Below the pieces are notes generated by a model. The model was not told the DNA's origin, ran no database searches, and saw only the letters and a program-made list of their open reading frames with translations. The position numbers and the translations under genes were made by a program. DNA of 32,551 nt, from the NCBI GenBank assembly GCA_021323165.1, contig JAJTCJ010000121.1, forward strand, positions 1 to 32,551, given 5' to 3'. This DNA is from Bacteroidota bacterium (GTDB taxonomy: Bacteria; Bacteroidota; Bacteroidia; 2-12-FULL-35-15). This document shows positions 24,852-32,551 of the stretch, piece by piece; within the stretch, counting starts at the first letter, position 1; the number at the start of each line of letters is the position of its first letter.

Positions 24852-27564
24852 CACTGTCTTTCGTTTTTGTACTGTTAAATTTATAAGTTAATCTCAAAAG
24901 GAAATACCTGCTGATTATATTGGTTTTACTATCGGTAATAACATTATCCTGAACAGTTCTCTGAGTGCTTATATTCTGATTCAGGATATCATTACCTGAG
25001 ATCGTAAGAATAAGATTATCATTCTTCAGGAACATCTTACTTAAACTCGCATTCCATAACACATAATTAATATTATATCCTGCAGCTCTCTGACTGTTGA
25101 TGTTATATTCTGCATCGGTTTCCAGCATCATCTTAAATGGAAGGCGTAATGTTAAATTGGCTCTCAGTTGCTGCTGTGAATAAGGCTTGTTGCTTGCATT
25201 ACTCAAAGTTGATCTTGGAATGTTGTAATCATAATTATAAGAGAATCTGAATTCAAGTGTATCCAGGTTGATCCCAATATCAATACTAGCATTTGTATTG
25301 ATCGTTTCAGTTATATTCTTTTTCCCGTTTATAAAACTTGAGTAGCTGTTATAATTCGCACTTATGCTTGGATTAAGTTCCAACATTCGTGAAAAGAAAG
25401 GAATTCCTCCTCCAACATAAGCATTACCATTATAATTACCATCAACATTCACTGTCTGGGTGATTGTCCGGCCCAGACTGTCATAAACTATGGCGTTTGC
25501 AAACGCGTTATCAGTTGCCGTGAAATTAATACTGCTCCAGATATATTTGCCGCTGATTGGTTTATAGCTGTTAAAAGACATATTGATATTATGACTGAAA
25601 GTTGGTAATAAGCGTGGATTTCCCAATCTCACCTGGTTTGGGTTACTGTTATCAGGTACAGGCTGGAGCTGGTTAATTGAGGGCTGATTGGAGTTTGTAG
25701 TGTAACGCAGATGATAACGGCTATTGTCACTGAACTTATACATGTATCCCATAAAAGGCAATACATTATTAACCGATTGTTTGATTTGTTGATCAGTGAT
25801 AAGGTTGGAATTAACAATTGAAACATTTCTCACTTTTGCTCCGAAATTGAAGCTTTGTTTTTTTACCTCATAAATGAATTTAGTTCCAAAACGGTTGGTA
25901 CTCTTAGTATTCTTAAAATTATTTGTAAGATCCGGATCATAAGCAGAGTATTCCCCATTAATATAATTCTGAGCTTTTTTATCCTGCAGGCCGATGTTAT
26001 AATTGAAATTATACTCAAACTCTAGTTTTATTTTCTTACTAAGCGGTTCTGTATATGTAACAGTCGCATTATGTGTTTGGGAATTACTTGCATTAGTCTT
26101 TTGCTGATCGATAACATTACCAAGTGTGTCATTTGCAATTGAGTCAGTATAAAAAGTGTTATGCGATTTCAAAAGGCCTTTTGATCTGTCATCACTCAAA
26201 ATAAAATTATAATTAGCACGCAGAAGCCTGTCGCGATTCTTAAATCTTCGCGTAAGCTTAGCAATAGTATTTATATTATATCCTTCCGCCTTATTCGTAT
26301 TTAATATATCGGTCTGATGTGAAAGCGTATCACTTGTCGTCAGAAACTTTGTGGTTTGAAAGTTTGTCTGATCAAGTTCATTCAGTTTAAACTTGGGCTC
26401 GATCACCAGATCGGTAAGTGAATCTAATGTTTGAGATATCGAGAAATTAAGACTATGGGAATTGGTCTTTTGATTATTATTAGTTTCATTCTCTGTTACG
26501 TAGCTTGTATCTGATAAGAAGAACTGGGATTTAGTTGAGCCCGAAGCCCTAAGTTGATTGTTATTATAGCTATAATTGAACCCTAGCTTGGTTTTCTTAC
26601 TTAACCTATCGTTATAATAAATTCCGGTTTTAAATGTCTGAGGGATTCCATTAGCACCATCTCCTCCGTTTCCGTACCAATAGGTATTTCCTTCATCATC
26701 CGATTCCTTATTCATTTCATTATCAAGGCCGTATTTATACATATCCCCCCAGCCAAAACCTGAACGTGGAGTATTGCTTCCCAAAGCGAATACCGATATT
26801 TTCTGAGAGCCTTTAAATTTATTAGCCAGTAATTCACCTTCATGAAAGTTCTGAAAGTCACTCGCACCTGATACTTTTCCGAAATATCCTTTCTTAGCAT
26901 CCTCTTTCATTTTTAAGTCCATCACCTGGATGGTCTCTTCTCCCCCTTCTGTCGCATTATCATTTTTTTTCTCGTAAACCTGGACTGATTCAACACCGTT
27001 AGCAGCAAGGTTTTTAGTGGCTACTGTTGGATCCGCTCCAAAAAATTCATCCCCATCCACAAGAACCTGGCTCACTTCTTTTCCCTGGGAAGTTATCTTT
27101 CCCTGTGCATCTACTTTGATACCGGGTAATTTCTTAAGAAGATCCTCTACAGTCGCATTAGGTTTTACTTTAAATGAATCAGCTGTATATACAAGCGTGT
27201 CGCCTTTATAGTAAACAGGGTCTTTAAAAGCATAAATAATAACTTCATTCAGCTGCTGGCTTTTTGGCGGAAGGACGATCTTTCCAAAATCAAAATCTTT
27301 ATTGGCCGGGCTTCCGAAAACATAAAAGGATTGGTCTCCGAAGCGCGGGCTGCTTACAGTTACCTGAACTGTATCTATTGTAAGATCTTTTAATTCAAAC
27401 CTGCCATTAGCATCTGTGCGTGCGAATGAGATCAGGATAGAATCCTTTATACGAACTGCAGTGGCAAGAGCATTTTTTACCGGAGCCTTAGCAACGGTAT
27501 CAATGACAGTTCCGGCAATATTCATCTTCTGAGCGTATGCTTGACATGCGATCAGAGAAATCAA
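24835..27564 (-). CDS. Outer-membrane beta-barrel protein, TonB-receptor-like, start codon uncertain
   Basis: The ~909-aa product has a carboxypeptidase-like regulatory beta-sandwich at residues ~14-95 (VIDTVAKAPVKNALATAV...). A plug-like domain follows at ~100-230 (DTLVYTADSFKVKPNATVED, LLKKLPGIKVDAQGKI, VLVDGDEFFGADPTVATKNL). A long barrel rich in alternating aromatic strands ends in YFLLRLTYKFNS. The protein belongs with OMP_b-brl_3/TonB-dependent-receptor relatives and would sit in the outer membrane as a transporter or a partner of the GLPGLI protein. TTG 27562-27564 gives a short signal peptide without positive charges. The frame is open to 27591 and adds FKYLLVL before it, which looks like the true signal peptide without its ATG. 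A terminator hairpin (27583-27605) overlaps exactly that place. The 5' end may therefore be damaged. Confidence 0.88.
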   Translation of the reverse strand: MISLIACQAYAQKMNIAGTVIDTVAKAPVKNALATAVRIKDSILISFARTDANGRFELKDLTIDTVQVTVSSPRFGDQSFYVFGSPANKDFDFGKIVLPPKSQQLNEVIIYAFKDPVYYKGDTLVYTADSFKVKPNATVEDLLKKLPGIKVDAQGKITSQGKEVSQVLVDGDEFFGADPTVATKNLAANGVESVQVYEKKNDNATEGGEETIQVMDLKMKEDAKKGYFGKVSGASDFQNFHEGELLANKFKGSQKISVFALGSNTPRSGFGWGDMYKYGLDNEMNKESDDEGNTYWYGNGGDGANGIPQTFKTGIYYNDRLSKKTKLGFNYSYNNNQLRASGSTKSQFFLSDTSYVTENETNNNQKTNSHSLNFSISQTLDSLTDLVIEPKFKLNELDQTNFQTTKFLTTSDTLSHQTDILNTNKAEGYNINTIAKLTRRFKNRDRLLRANYNFILSDDRSKGLLKSHNTFYTDSIANDTLGNVIDQQKTNASNSQTHNATVTYTEPLSKKIKLEFEYNFNYNIGLQDKKAQNYINGEYSAYDPDLTNNFKNTKSTNRFGTKFIYEVKKQSFNFGAKVRNVSIVNSNLITDQQIKQSVNNVLPFMGYMYKFSDNSRYHLRYTTNSNQPSINQLQPVPDNSNPNQVRLGNPRLLPTFSHNINMSFNSYKPISGKYIWSSINFTATDNAFANAIVYDSLGRTITQTVNVDGNYNGNAYVGGGIPFFSRMLELNPSISANYNSYSSFINGKKNITETINTNASIDIGINLDTLEFRFSYNYDYNIPRSTLSNASNKPYSQQQLRANLTLRLPFKMMLETDAEYNINSQRAAGYNINYVLWNASLSKMFLKNDNLILTISGNDILNQNISTQRTVQDNVITDSKTNIISRYFLLRLTYKFNSTKTKDSDEFDF

Positions 27565-27582
27565 TACAAGAAGATATTTGAA

Positions 27583-27605
27583 AGAGTATCGCTATCCGAT
27601 ACTCT
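27583..27605 (-). terminator. Hairpin between the lipoprotein remnant and the barrel gene
   Basis: A 9-bp perfect stem (AGAGTATCG at 27583-27591 with 27597-27605) encloses a 5-nt loop. On the minus strand it lies 24 nt after the lipoprotein stop and is followed by TTTC, fitting a terminator. It also runs into the expected signal-peptide codons of the barrel gene. Confidence 0.65.
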
Positions 27606-27629
27606 CTTTTAAGTCATGCAAAAAGAAAA

Positions 27630-27869
27630 TTATTTCTTTTTACCTTTACCTGCAGCTTCAGTAGAATCAGCGATTCTCTTAGCTTCAGCTTCTTGTGCAG
27701 ATGCATAAGCAGCAGTTGAATCAGCAGCAGCCTGAGCTTTAGCAGCTTCTTCAGCAGCATGAGCAGCTTCAACAGCAGCAATTGAATCTTGTTTTGCTTT
27801 TTCCATAGCAGCTTTTTCTTCAGCTGAAGGACCGCAAGCTACTAACGCAGAGATAGAAGCTACAGCAAC
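27630..27869 (-). pseudogene. Small Ala/Glu-rich lipoprotein with lost start codon
   Basis: The frame reads VAVASISALVAC as the hydrophobic part and lipobox of a lipoprotein signal, then GPSAEEKAAMEKAKQDSIAA and a long Ala/Glu/Lys helix (AAHAAEEAAKAQAAADSTAA) ending in AAGKGKKK and a stop at 27630-27632. The 79 codons are preceded directly by an in-frame TAA (27870-27872), and no ATG, GTG or TTG lies in frame before the lipobox. Minus-strand sequence there is AAAATATAAGTTGCTG. Restoring about 5 nt (ATGAAAAAAGTTGC in place of ATAAGTTGC) would give MKKVAVASISALVAC, a perfect lipoprotein start. An internal ATG at codon 22 could give a cytoplasmic fragment only. Short alanine-rich lipoproteins like this are common in Bacteroidota; function is unknown. 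Confidence 0.65.
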
Positions 27870-27989
27870 TTATATTTTATTTTTAATACAATGCAAATTT
27901 TTTATGTATTTTTTTAGAAAAGGCTGTTTTAGTTTCCGTTACCCTGAAATTAATAAGTAAAAGAAAACTCAGCTTTCCCTATATTTATT

Positions 27990-27997
27990 AGCTTTGC
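27990..27997 (+). promoter_or_regulatory. Bacteroidota -7 box (TAGCTTTG) for the LTA-synthase-like gene
   Basis: TAGCTTTG matches TAnnTTTG and ends 6 nt before ATG 28004, so the transcript is predicted to have almost no leader. It would drive the LTA-synthase-like and lipid kinase genes together. Confidence 0.5.
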
Positions 27998-28003
27998 CCC
28001 CGA

Positions 28004-29899
28004 ATGAAACTGTTCGAATCGAATACCTGGGTATTATTAAGAAAGTTGGTGTTCCTCCTCCTGATCTTTACCATTTGCCGTATTCTCTTCTATTCTTTCA
28101 ATTATTCTCATTTTTCTGATCTGAGTGCCGGCAACCTCCTGCTTATTCTTTTTTACGGTCTCTACTTCGATGCCTCAACCATTGTCCTGCTTAATTTCGC
28201 ATTTATTTTTTTATTTCTGATTCCCTTTCCTTTCAGAGAGAAAAAAGCTTTTCAAAACATACTTTTATGGCTCTTTGTTGTAATTAACAGCATAGCTGTA
28301 CTCGCCAACTGTGCTGATCTCGTTTACTTCCAGTTTACCGTAAAACGAACCACAGCGGATGTATTCAACTTCTTTAGCGGTGGAATGGGTCAGGATCTTG
28401 CGAGACTCCTGCCTCTTTTCCTGAAAGATTACTGGTATGTTTTCCTAATCTGGGCCGTTTTTATTTATGTATTATGGTTGGGCTACAAAAAAACAGGAGA
28501 ACCTAAAAGTATAAAATGGGATGCAAGGCAGTATTTACGTCAAACACTTACCCTCATCCTTGGCATAGGGATCACTATTGTTATTTTAAGAGGAGGATTG
28601 CAGCTTCGTCCGATCGGAATCACAAATGCCGGTGAATTCGTAGAAAGTAAATATGTTCCCCTGGTCCTGAACACTCCCTTTTCGATTTTAAAAACCCTTG
28701 AAGTAAGAGGGATAGAACCGAAGATCTACTTTGAGAATGAAAATGAGATGAAGAAGTTCATTGAACCTCATAAAAAAGGACAGACCGGGGAATTTAAAAA
28801 ACTGAACGTATTTGTGATCGCACTTGAAAGCTTTTCCAAAGAATTTGTTGGCGCACTCAACCCCGGCAGAAAAACATATACACCTTTCCTTGATTCACTT
28901 ATCGGTCAAAGCCTGGTCTTTACTAATGCTTTTTCCAACGGCAAAAAATCCATCGAAGGAATTCCAGCTATTGTTGCAGGAATACCAAGCTGGTCAGATG
29001 AACCTTTTATCACTTCCCGCTACGGAAACAACCAGATCAACTCACTTGCGAATTTATTGAAATCTGAAGGCTACAGCACTTCTTTCTTTCATGGTGGTAC
29101 TAATGGAACCATGGGCTTTGATGCATTTGCCGGAATGGCAGGATATTCTAATTATTACGGTCGGACAGAATACAACAATGAAAAGGATTATGACGGCAAC
29201 TGGGGGATATGGGATGAAGAATTCCTTCAATATACTGCCAATAAGATCAATAAAGAAAAACAGCCATTCTTTACCACTCTCTTTACTTTAACTTCTCATC
29301 ACCCTTACCCTATTCCGGGAAAATACAAATCAGTTTTCAAAGAAGGACCTTTAGAAATTCATAAAACCATTCAATACAGTGATCACTCATTGAAACTGTT
29401 TTTTGAAACCGCTAAAAAAATGTCCTGGTTCAGCAATACACTTTTTGTGCTTGCAGCTGACCATACTGGTATATCAGATGATCCTTTCTACGCAAACAGA
29501 TTAGGTAATTACGCTATCCCTGTCATTTACTATTTACCGGGATCCGATCTTAAAGGTATCGACAGCACATTCACTCAGCAGATTGATATAATGCCAACTA
29601 TCCTTGATTACCTTAATTATCCTAAACCTTATTTTGCGTTTGGCAGCAGTTCTTTTGATTCAACCACTTCGCACTATGCATTTATTTATCATGCCGGTTA
29701 TCATGAGTTAATAGAGAATTATTATGTGTCTCAATTTGCCGATGGCCGCAAATTGGATCTTTATGATTTTAAAAATGACAGCACCTTAAAATACAATATC
29801 ACCGATCATTATCCCAATATCCAAAGCTTTATGGAGAATAAAACGAAAGCTCTTATTCAGACATATCAGCAAGCTCTCATTTCAAACAAACTCAGATAG
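28004..29899 (+). CDS. LTA-synthase-family membrane sulfatase-fold phosphotransferase
   Basis: The 631-aa product has about five membrane helices in residues 10-205 and a large sulfatase-fold domain outside the membrane at ~265-560. Visible sites are the metal-binding NVFVIALESFSKEF, the nucleophile region SNGKKSIEGIPAIVAG, HHPYPIPGKY, and the metal pair in LFVLAADHTG. Gram-positive LTA synthases use Thr as the nucleophile; here the matching position seems to be Ser (KKSIEG), which can still act. Members in Gram-negatives transfer phosphoglycerol or similar groups from phosphatidylglycerol to periplasmic or lipid-linked sugars. Bacteroidota do not make classical LTA, so the acceptor is unknown. 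The next gene, a lipid kinase, starts 6 nt downstream, which fits recycling of diacylglycerol released by this reaction. Confidence 0.92.
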   Translation: MKLFESNTWVLLRKLVFLLLIFTICRILFYSFNYSHFSDLSAGNLLLILFYGLYFDASTIVLLNFAFIFLFLIPFPFREKKAFQNILLWLFVVINSIAVLANCADLVYFQFTVKRTTADVFNFFSGGMGQDLARLLPLFLKDYWYVFLIWAVFIYVLWLGYKKTGEPKSIKWDARQYLRQTLTLILGIGITIVILRGGLQLRPIGITNAGEFVESKYVPLVLNTPFSILKTLEVRGIEPKIYFENENEMKKFIEPHKKGQTGEFKKLNVFVIALESFSKEFVGALNPGRKTYTPFLDSLIGQSLVFTNAFSNGKKSIEGIPAIVAGIPSWSDEPFITSRYGNNQINSLANLLKSEGYSTSFFHGGTNGTMGFDAFAGMAGYSNYYGRTEYNNEKDYDGNWGIWDEEFLQYTANKINKEKQPFFTTLFTLTSHHPYPIPGKYKSVFKEGPLEIHKTIQYSDHSLKLFFETAKKMSWFSNTLFVLAADHTGISDDPFYANRLGNYAIPVIYYLPGSDLKGIDSTFTQQIDIMPTILDYLNYPKPYFAFGSSSFDSTTSHYAFIYHAGYHELIENYYVSQFADGRKLDLYDFKNDSTLKYNITDHYPNIQSFMENKTKALIQTYQQALISNKLR

Positions 29900-29905
29900 G
29901 AAACA

Positions 29906-30778
29906 ATGAAAAAAAAGATCTGTTTTATTGTTAATCCTATCTCGGGTATCGGGAGGCAAAAAATAATTGAGCGTTTAATAGATGAGCAGCTCGACAGAAC
30001 GATTTTCGAATATGAGATCGCATATACTAAAGCTGCTAAACATGCAATAGAACTTGCCAAAGACGCTGCTTCAAGAAAAATTGATATTGTTGTTGCTGTA
30101 GGTGGTGATGGTTCTGTGAATGAAACGGCCAAAGGTTTAGTGAATACCGATACTACAATGGCTATCATTCCTACAGGATCCGGGAACGGCCTTGCTAGAC
30201 ATTTAAACATTCCATTGGATCTTAAAAAAGCAATGCAGGTGATCAATCGCTGCAAAGAACAAAAAGTTGATACTATTAAATTAAATGATGAAACATTTGT
30301 AAACGTTGCAGGTATTGGCTTTGATGCACATATAGGATGGGAATTCGCACGCTTCGGCAAAAGAGGATTTTCTTCTTATGTAAAAGTGATCATGAGGGAA
30401 TTCCCTAAATACAAAGCGCAGGATTTTGAGTTAACTATAGATGGCAAAACAGTAACCCAGAACGCTTATCTTATCAGCTTCGCAAACGGCTCGCAATGGG
30501 GCAATAATGCATACATTGCTCCGACTGCTGACATTTCTGACGGCATTATGGATATTGCCATTTTACGTGATTTCAAACTGATAAACGGGCTGGCGATTGG
30601 TTATCATTTGTTCAGAAAGACACTTCACCTCTCCACTTATCTTGAAGTAATAAAAGCCAGAGAAATAATTGTGAAACAACCGGGAATAATCGCACACATT
30701 GACGGTGAACCAATTGAAGCAGGCAATGAGTTAAAAATAAAGGTAAATCCTTTATCTTTGAAAGTTATTGTCCCTTAG
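29906..30778 (+). CDS. Diacylglycerol kinase-like lipid kinase (DgkB/YegS type)
   Basis: This 290-aa cytoplasmic protein belongs to the soluble DAGK-catalytic family. It has KKKICFIVNPISGIGRQK at the start, the nucleotide-binding VVAVGGDGSVNETAKGL at about residues 60-77, IPTGSGNGLARHLNIP at about 87-102, and the later FVNVAGIGFDAHIGWEFAR. The C-terminus carries AHIDGEPIEAGNELKIKV, typical of the second beta domain. It uses ATP to phosphorylate diacylglycerol or a related lipid, returning it to phospholipid synthesis. It starts 6 nt after the LTA-synthase-like gene, so translation is coupled. After its stop there is a 170-nt repeat-rich gap and no obvious terminator. Confidence 0.94.
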   Translation: MKKKICFIVNPISGIGRQKIIERLIDEQLDRTIFEYEIAYTKAAKHAIELAKDAASRKIDIVVAVGGDGSVNETAKGLVNTDTTMAIIPTGSGNGLARHLNIPLDLKKAMQVINRCKEQKVDTIKLNDETFVNVAGIGFDAHIGWEFARFGKRGFSSYVKVIMREFPKYKAQDFELTIDGKTVTQNAYLISFANGSQWGNNAYIAPTADISDGIMDIAILRDFKLINGLAIGYHLFRKTLHLSTYLEVIKAREIIVKQPGIIAHIDGEPIEAGNELKIKVNPLSLKVIVP

Positions 30779-30796
30779 GGGAAGTTATTAGAAAAT

Positions 30797-30918
30797 GGTT
30801 AATGGTTATTTAGCTACGTGTTATAAAAGTTAATAGTTAATGGGTAATAGTTGATTTAGGCTAAACGTGATATAAAAGTAACAGATATTGGTTAATGGTT
30901 ATTTACTCTAGCCTAAAT
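30797..30918. repeat. AT-rich intergenic repeats
   Basis: An exact 16-bp direct repeat GGTTAATGGTTATTTA occurs at 30797-30812 and 30890-30905. A near repeat, CGTGTTATAAAAGTTAA against CGTGATATAAAAGTAA, lies between. There is also an inverted pair ATTTAGGCT (30854-30862) and AGCCTAAAT (30910-30918). The 172-nt gap between the lipid kinase and the eIF1-like gene otherwise holds no gene. Confidence 0.8.
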
Positions 30919-30950
30919 TAACTCAATCAACGAATAACTAATTACTAAAC

Positions 30951-31289
30951 ATGAGTAAAAAAAACAATAAAGACGGATTTGTATTTTCCACAAACAAAGA
31001 TTTTAAGTTTGAACCTGAGCATGAAGAAACAGGCTCTTCACTTCCCCCTCAGCAACAGCAATTAAAGATCTTTCTTGATCGTATGGGTGGCGGTAAATTA
31101 GTTACCCGGGTTCAGGGATTTATTGGAACCGAATCAGATCTTGAAACACTTGGTAAAACACTGAAACAGAAATGCGGAGTTGGAGGAAGTGTAAAAAATG
31201 AGGAGATCCTTTTGCAGGGAGATCACAGGGATAAAGTACTCAAGCTTCTTACAGATATGAATTATAAGGCAAAGAAGGCCGGAGGATAA
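30951..31289 (+). CDS. Translation initiation factor, SUI1/eIF1-like (YciH type)
   Basis: This 112-aa protein carries the SUI1 fold in its C-terminal ~80 residues: [40 protein letters not shown] and [20 protein letters not shown]. The preceding ~30 residues are a polar tail ([17 protein letters not shown]). In bacteria the YciH group binds the 30S subunit and is thought to tune start-site selection or stress-time translation; it is not essential. The gene is convergent with bshA with only 4 nt between stop codons, so no separate terminator fits and transcripts must overlap. Confidence 0.94.
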   Translation: MSKKNNKDGFVFSTNKDFKFEPEHEETGSSLPPQQQQLKIFLDRMGGGKLVTRVQGFIGTESDLETLGKTLKQKCGVGGSVKNEEILLQGDHRDKVLKLLTDMNYKAKKAGG

Positions 31290-31293
31290 TGTT

Positions 31294-32433
31294 CTACTTT
31301 CCTGATTCAGCCAATACCTTTTTATAAAGATCTTCATACATAGGAAGGATCTTTGATATCTCAAATTTCTTCGCCTGCTCGTATGCATTCGCCTTAAATT
31401 GATTGAGAACCGAATCATCTTTCAGAATGCTGATCGCATTCGCAGCCATTTCATCAACATCACCTACATTACTCATATATCCCGAATAACCGTTAGTTAC
31501 AACTTCAGGAAGACCTCCTGAATTAGTGGATATCACAGGCACTTTCGCTGCCATTGCTTCTAATGCAGCCAATCCGAAGCTTTCAGTTTCTGATGTTAAT
31601 AGAAAAAGATCAGCGATACTTAACACCTGCTCGGGATTTACAATTTTACCAAGCGAACGGATATCATTGCAGGTATCCAGCTCACGACAGAGCTTTTCTA
31701 TATTCGGTCTTTCCGGTCCATCTCCCACCAATATAAGTTTGGAAGGAATAACTTTTCTTACTTTATCAAATACTCTTAACACATCCTCTACTCTTTTTAC
31801 TTTTCTGAAATTTGAAACATGTATCATCAAACGTTCGCCATTTGGGGCGTACATTTTTTTCTGGCATTTGGTCTTATTGTCGAACTGATAATCCTCCAGA
31901 CAAATAAAATTCGGAATCACATGTATGTCCTTCTTAACATTCGGGAAGTTGTTATAGGTATCCCGTTTCAGGCTCTCCGAAACAGAAGTCACAGCATCAC
32001 TGTTATTTATCGCGAAAGTAATTGCAGGTTCAAATGAAGGATCTTTTCCCACAAGAGTTATGTCTGTTCCATGCAAAGTGGTAATAAAAGGAATGTGAAT
32101 TCCCTGGGAGGCAAGGATCTGTTTTGCCATATATGCAGCGGATGCATGCGGGATAGCATAATGCACGTGAAGCAGATCCAGCTTTTCATATTTAACTACA
32201 TCAACAAGCTTACATGAAAGAACAAGTTCATAAGGCTGATATTCGAACAAAGGATAATCAGAAACAGAAACTTCGTGATATACCAGGTTCTCAGAAAAAT
32301 ATTCAAGTCGTACCGGCTGGCTGTAAGTGATAAAATGAACCTGGTGGCCCTTCTCTACCAATGCTTTTCCTAATTCAGTTGCTACAACTCCACTTCCACC
32401 AAAGGTTGGATAACAAACAATTCCTATTTTCAT
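31294..32433 (-). CDS. bshA: N-acetyl-alpha-D-glucosaminyl L-malate synthase
   Basis: The product is 379 aa from ATG 32431-32433, which gives the standard start MKIGIVCYPTFGGSGVVATE; the frame is open 21 nt further to a GTG, which is less likely. It is a GT4-family glycosyltransferase that joins L-malate to GlcNAc from UDP-GlcNAc, the first step of bacillithiol synthesis, in the cytoplasm. Family marks are the glycine-rich GGSGVVATELGKAL, HVHYAIPHASAAYMAK, TTLHGTDITLVG and the E-x7-E motif in SETESFGLAALEAMA. bshB and bshC are not in the window. The 98 nt upstream of the start to the window end hold no gene; a weak TAATTTCG could be its -7 box. Confidence 0.97.
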   Translation of the reverse strand: MKIGIVCYPTFGGSGVVATELGKALVEKGHQVHFITYSQPVRLEYFSENLVYHEVSVSDYPLFEYQPYELVLSCKLVDVVKYEKLDLLHVHYAIPHASAAYMAKQILASQGIHIPFITTLHGTDITLVGKDPSFEPAITFAINNSDAVTSVSESLKRDTYNNFPNVKKDIHVIPNFICLEDYQFDNKTKCQKKMYAPNGERLMIHVSNFRKVKRVEDVLRVFDKVRKVIPSKLILVGDGPERPNIEKLCRELDTCNDIRSLGKIVNPEQVLSIADLFLLTSETESFGLAALEAMAAKVPVISTNSGGLPEVVTNGYSGYMSNVGDVDEMAANAISILKDDSVLNQFKANAYEQAKKFEISKILPMYEDLYKKVLAESGK

Positions 32434-32551
32434 ATGCTCATAACTTCTATTCACGAAATTAATTAATAAACATCAATTTAAAACATTTGTTCATTCATAT
32501 CTGAATTCAGCAAATCTTTCAGGAGAAATTCATTAATAAATATAACTTATC

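Noticed and set aside
29866-30360. 164-codon open frame on the minus strand
   Set aside because: It is antisense to the lipid kinase, whose motifs are unambiguous, and it encodes no recognisable protein.
31526-31888. 120-codon open frame on the plus strand
   Set aside because: It is antisense to bshA and shows no domain, signal or promoter.

Overview
The window looks like chromosomal DNA of an AT-rich member of the Bacteroidota (class Bacteroidia; I cannot fix the order). The evidence is the gene families: an outer-membrane barrel with a carboxypeptidase-like regulatory domain paired with a GLPGLI protein, an ECF sigma factor of the Bacteroidota type with an anti-sigma/TonB-like partner, TPR-SpoIIE receptors, a fused E1 alpha/beta dehydrogenase and BshA. 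TAnnTTTG promoter boxes also sit in front of many genes. I see no tRNA, rRNA, CRISPR array, transposase, integrase or phage gene.

Layout. Positions 1-1300 (minus) hold the start of a secreted TPR protein and a broken YfiR-like gene. Positions 1449-5106 (plus) hold a frameshifted ECF sigma factor, an anti-sigma protein with a TonB-like C-terminus, an NlpC/P60 lipoprotein and a polytopic membrane protein, closed by a bidirectional terminator at 5137-5168. Positions 5191-9392 (minus) form the operon guaA - LysM/binding-protein lipid-envelope gene - hemF. Positions 9432-12186 (minus) carry a TPR lipoprotein, recA and bcp. Positions 12373-20985 (minus) are a run of four related TPR transmembrane proteins followed by nth. 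Two of the four end in a SpoIIE/PP2C phosphatase, and the two between them stop just before it. Positions 21116-23113 (minus) encode the fused E1 dehydrogenase. Positions 23198-23937 (plus) hold a broken FeoB-associated small protein and a secreted protein of unknown function. Positions 24126-27869 (minus) hold a lipoprotein remnant, an outer-membrane barrel protein and a GLPGLI protein. Positions 28004-31289 (plus) hold an LTA-synthase-like enzyme, a diacylglycerol kinase-like enzyme and an eIF1-like factor, facing bshA (31294-32433, minus).

The most unusual feature is how many genes are intact in content but broken at one point. The sigma factor is frameshifted by an exact 11-bp tandem duplication. 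The YfiR gene lacks an internal block and is out of frame. The FeoB-associated gene is frameshifted. The small lipoprotein has lost its start codon, apparently with about 5 nt. The barrel gene lacks an obvious start codon. Either this lineage is accumulating small indels in envelope and signalling genes, or the assembly carries indels; read-level checking would decide. The second notable feature is the four-gene TPR/SpoIIE array, which could form a mixed receptor system of catalytic and non-catalytic partners.
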